DNA of 6,805 bases from Planctomycetales bacterium (GTDB taxonomy: Bacteria; Planctomycetota; Planctomycetia; Pirellulales; Thermoguttaceae), in contig SKJM01000727.1 of assembly GCA_007122045.1 (NCBI GenBank), positions 1 through 6,805 of the forward strand, written 5' to 3'. Below are positions 4,535-6,805 of the stretch, piece by piece; within the stretch, counting starts at the first letter, position 1; each line of letters starts with the position of its first letter. The notes beneath the pieces are model-generated. The model worked only from the letters and a program-made list of their open reading frames with translations. It had not been told where the DNA came from and made no database searches. Both the position numbers and the translations under genes were made by a program.

Positions 4535-6805
4535 ATGAATCGCCCATCGGAAGAAACCAAACCTGCCGGCGTGCTGCCCACGGCGCGCCGCGAGGATACC
4601 GACCCGGCCGAAACGGCCGACTGGCTCGACGCGCTGGAATACGTGCTCGAAACGGCGGGGCCGGAGCGGGCGGCGTACCTGATCCAGGCGCTGAAGGAGC
4701 GGGCGTTCCGACGCGGGGTGCGGCTGCCTTTTGTGGGCGCCACGCCCTACGTGAACACCATCGCCGTCGAGGAGCAGCCCGAATACCCCGGCGACCGCGA
4801 ACTCGAGCGCCGCATCAAGAGCATCCTGCGATGGAACGCGATGGCCATGGTCGTCCGCGCGAACAAGCGCAGCACGGGCATCGGCGGCCACATTTCCACC
4901 TACGCCTCGGCGGCCACGCTGTATGAGGTGGCCTTCAACCACTTCTTCCGCGGCAAGAAAGGCCGCCTGCCGCCCGACCAGGTGTACTTCCAGGGCCACG
5001 CCACGCCGGGCATCTACGCGCGGGCCTGGCTGCTGGGCCGCTTGCAGGACCACCACCTGGAGAACTTCCGCCGGGAATTGCAGCCCGAGCCGGGCGTGTC
5101 GTCTTACCCGCACCCCTGGCTCATGCCCGACTTCTGGGAGTTTCCCACCGTTTCGATGGGCCTGGCGCCCATCATGGCCATCTACCAGGCCCGGTTCAAC
5201 CATTACCTGGTCGACCGCGGCATCCTGCCCGAGGCCGAGGCCTCCAGGGTGTGGGCCTTCCTGGGCGACGGCGAATGCGACGAGCCGGAATCGCTGGGAG
5301 CCATCACCCTGGCCGCGCGCGAGAAGCTCGACAACCTCACGTTTGTCATCAACTGCAACCTGCAACGGCTCGACGGGCCGGTGCGCGGCAACGGGAAGAT
5401 CATCCAGGAACTCGAAGGGGCGTTCCACGGCGCCGGCTGGAACGTGATCAAGGTCGTTTGGGGCGACGACTGGGACCCCTTGCTGGCGGCCGACAGCACC
5501 GGCGAGCTGGCCGGCCGGATGGGAGAAGTGACCGACGGCCAGTTCCAGAAGTACGCCGTCGCCTCCGGCAATTACATCCGCGAGCACTTCTTCAACACGC
5601 CGTATCTGAAGAAGCTCGTCGAGCACCTCGACGACGAGCAGATACGTCGCCTGCGTCGCGGAGGGCACGATCCGGTCAAGGTGTACGCCGCCTACAAGGC
5701 CGCCATCGAGCACCGCGGCGCGCCCACGGTCGTGTTGGCCCAGACGATCAAGGGCTACGGGCTGGGCGAGGCCGGGGAAGGGCGGAACGTCACGCACCAG
5801 CAGAAGAAGCTCAACGAAGACGAGCTGGTCGAGTTCCGCCGCCGGTTCGACATCCCCATTTCCGACGCCGCCGCCCGACACGCCGAGTTCTACAAGCCGC
5901 CCGACGACAGCCCGGAAATGCGCTACCTGCACGACCGCCGCGAGCAGCTCAGCGGTTTCGTGCCCGGCCGGGGGACCGCGCGGGTGAAGCTGAAGCCGCC
6001 GAAGTGGGAGGACTTCGCCGAGTTCTTCGCCGGCAGCGAGGGCCGCGAGGTGTCGACCACGATGGCCTTCGTGCGCCTGCTGGCCCGGCTGATGCGCGAC
6101 AAGAACGTGGGCCGCTACGTGGTGCCCATCGTACCCGACGAGGCCCGCACCTTCGGCATGGAATCGCTCTTCCGGCAGTTCGGAATTTACTCGCACGTCG
6201 GGCAGCTTTACGAGCCGGTCGACAGCGAAACGTTCCTGTACTACCGCGAAGCGACCGACGGGCAGATTATCGAGGAGGGCATTACGGAGGCGGGGTCCAT
6301 GTCGTCGCTGATCGCCGCCGGCACGGCCCATTCCAGCCACGGCGTGAACCTGATTCCGTTCTTCATCTACTACTCGATGTTCGGCTTCCAGCGCATCGGC
6401 GACCTGATTTGGGCCGCCGGCGACATGCGGTGCCGCGGTTTCCTGCTGGGCGGCACGGCCGGCCGCACCACCCTGGCCGGCGAGGGGCTCCAGCACCAGG
6501 ACGGCAACAGCCATCTGAACGCCATGGCCTTCCCGAACCTCCAGGCCTACGACCCGGCGTACGCCTACGAAATGTCGGTCATCGTGCTCGACGGCATGAA
6601 GCGGATGTACTACGAAGAGGAGGATGTCTTCTACTACATCACGCTGATGAACGAGAACTACGAAATGCCCATCCTGCCGCTCGGCTCGACCGAGGGCATT
6701 CTGCGCGGCATCTACCCGCTTTCCCAGCGCGATCCCGGGCCGAAGAAGCCCAAGGTGCGGCTTTTCGGCAGTGGCGCCATCCTGCGCGAGTCGCTCCGGG
6801 CCCAA
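4535..6805 (+). CDS. aceE: Pyruvate dehydrogenase E1 component, homodimeric type (partial, C-terminus beyond right edge)
   Basis: The E1 enzyme of the pyruvate dehydrogenase complex: it decarboxylates pyruvate on thiamine diphosphate and reductively acetylates the lipoyl group of E2, in the cytoplasm. The 757 visible codons align by eye along their length with Escherichia coli AceE (887 aa), with about 140 residues missing at the C-terminus. The diphosphate/Mg motif is GDGECDEPES (244-253) ending at NCN (273-275). Residues matching E. coli catalytic positions are all present: H119 (H106), H155 (H142), H421 (H407, in NVTHQQKK), E585 (E571), Y613 (Y599) and H654 (H640), with a steady offset of 13-14. 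EARTFGMESLFRQFGIYS and YYSMFGFQRIGDL are family signatures. The protein should therefore be active. The ATG at 4535 is the only one in frame after the upstream stop at 4505-4507, but no Shine-Dalgarno precedes it. The N-terminus is about 13 residues longer than in E. coli. An E2 gene may follow outside the window. Confidence 0.97.
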   Translation, partial: MNRPSEETKPAGVLPTARREDTDPAETADWLDALEYVLETAGPERAAYLIQALKERAFRRGVRLPFVGATPYVNTIAVEEQPEYPGDRELERRIKSILRWNAMAMVVRANKRSTGIGGHISTYASAATLYEVAFNHFFRGKKGRLPPDQVYFQGHATPGIYARAWLLGRLQDHHLENFRRELQPEPGVSSYPHPWLMPDFWEFPTVSMGLAPIMAIYQARFNHYLVDRGILPEAEASRVWAFLGDGECDEPESLGAITLAAREKLDNLTFVINCNLQRLDGPVRGNGKIIQELEGAFHGAGWNVIKVVWGDDWDPLLAADSTGELAGRMGEVTDGQFQKYAVASGNYIREHFFNTPYLKKLVEHLDDEQIRRLRRGGHDPVKVYAAYKAAIEHRGAPTVVLAQTIKGYGLGEAGEGRNVTHQQKKLNEDELVEFRRRFDIPISDAAARHAEFYKPPDDSPEMRYLHDRREQLSGFVPGRGTARVKLKPPKWEDFAEFFAGSEGREVSTTMAFVRLLARLMRDKNVGRYVVPIVPDEARTFGMESLFRQFGIYSHVGQLYEPVDSETFLYYREATDGQIIEEGITEAGSMSSLIAAGTAHSSHGVNLIPFFIYYSMFGFQRIGDLIWAAGDMRCRGFLLGGTAGRTTLAGEGLQHQDGNSHLNAMAFPNLQAYDPAYAYEMSVIVLDGMKRMYYEEEDVFYYITLMNENYEMPILPLGSTEGILRGIYPLSQRDPGPKKPKVRLFGSGAILRESLRAQ

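Noticed and set aside
4505..4537. Possible fusion or readthrough from the lipoprotein gene into aceE, since both are in the same frame
   Set aside because: A TAA stop separates them, the intervening codons look non-coding, and AceE has a normal N-terminus from the ATG at 4535.
4324..4926. 200-codon plus-strand frame bridging the lipoprotein gene and aceE
   Set aside because: It overlaps two well-supported genes in another frame, and its product is Arg- and Gly-rich without motifs.
4433..6805. 790-codon open frame on the minus strand opposite aceE
   Set aside because: It is also codon-aligned with the sense gene, and aceE identity on the plus strand is unambiguous; the openness follows from avoided TTA, CTA and TCA codons.

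Overview
The window is GC-rich bacterial DNA (roughly two thirds G+C by eye) whose gene content points to a planctomycete, probably of the Pirellulales type. The main clue is a large exported double beta-propeller protein (762-3893). Its conserved signatures, such as GPPRYVQWFAGPRW, the paired Cys/His motifs and the DWPTYRRDSARSG entry to the second propeller, are ones I associate with the expanded PQQ-like propeller families of Planctomycetota. The lineage call rests on recognition by reading, not on a search.

Layout. (1) 1-449, minus strand: the 5' two-thirds or more of an unrecognised acidic protein that runs off the left edge; its C-terminal half looks winged-helix-like. (2) 450-761: a 312-base divergent intergenic region with a good sigma70-like promoter candidate for the minus gene, several GC-rich inverted repeats, a REP-like palindrome (718-736) and the Shine-Dalgarno of the next gene. 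(3) 762-3893, plus strand: a signal peptide, a methyltransferase-fold domain and two PQQ-like beta-propellers, 1043 aa. (4) 3894-4042: a short gap with an imperfect hairpin, a weak promoter candidate and a Shine-Dalgarno. (5) 4043-4507, plus strand: a small lipobox protein with three hydrophobic segments. (6) 4535 to the right edge, plus strand: aceE, the homodimeric pyruvate dehydrogenase E1 subunit; 757 codons are visible and about 140 are missing.

How the genes relate. aceE is central metabolism: it decarboxylates pyruvate with thiamine diphosphate and passes the acetyl group to E2, whose gene may lie downstream outside the window. The small membrane lipoprotein gene ends 27 bases before aceE and may share its transcript, but nothing in its sequence links it to pyruvate metabolism. 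The big propeller protein is envelope-directed and appears to be its own transcription unit. I see no CRISPR array, transposase, integrase, tRNA or rRNA.

The most unusual item is the propeller protein. It places an SAM-methyltransferase-like fold behind a secretion signal, outside the cytoplasm where SAM is made, and carries a tight cluster of conserved-looking Cys and His residues in its first propeller that could bind a metal or cofactor.
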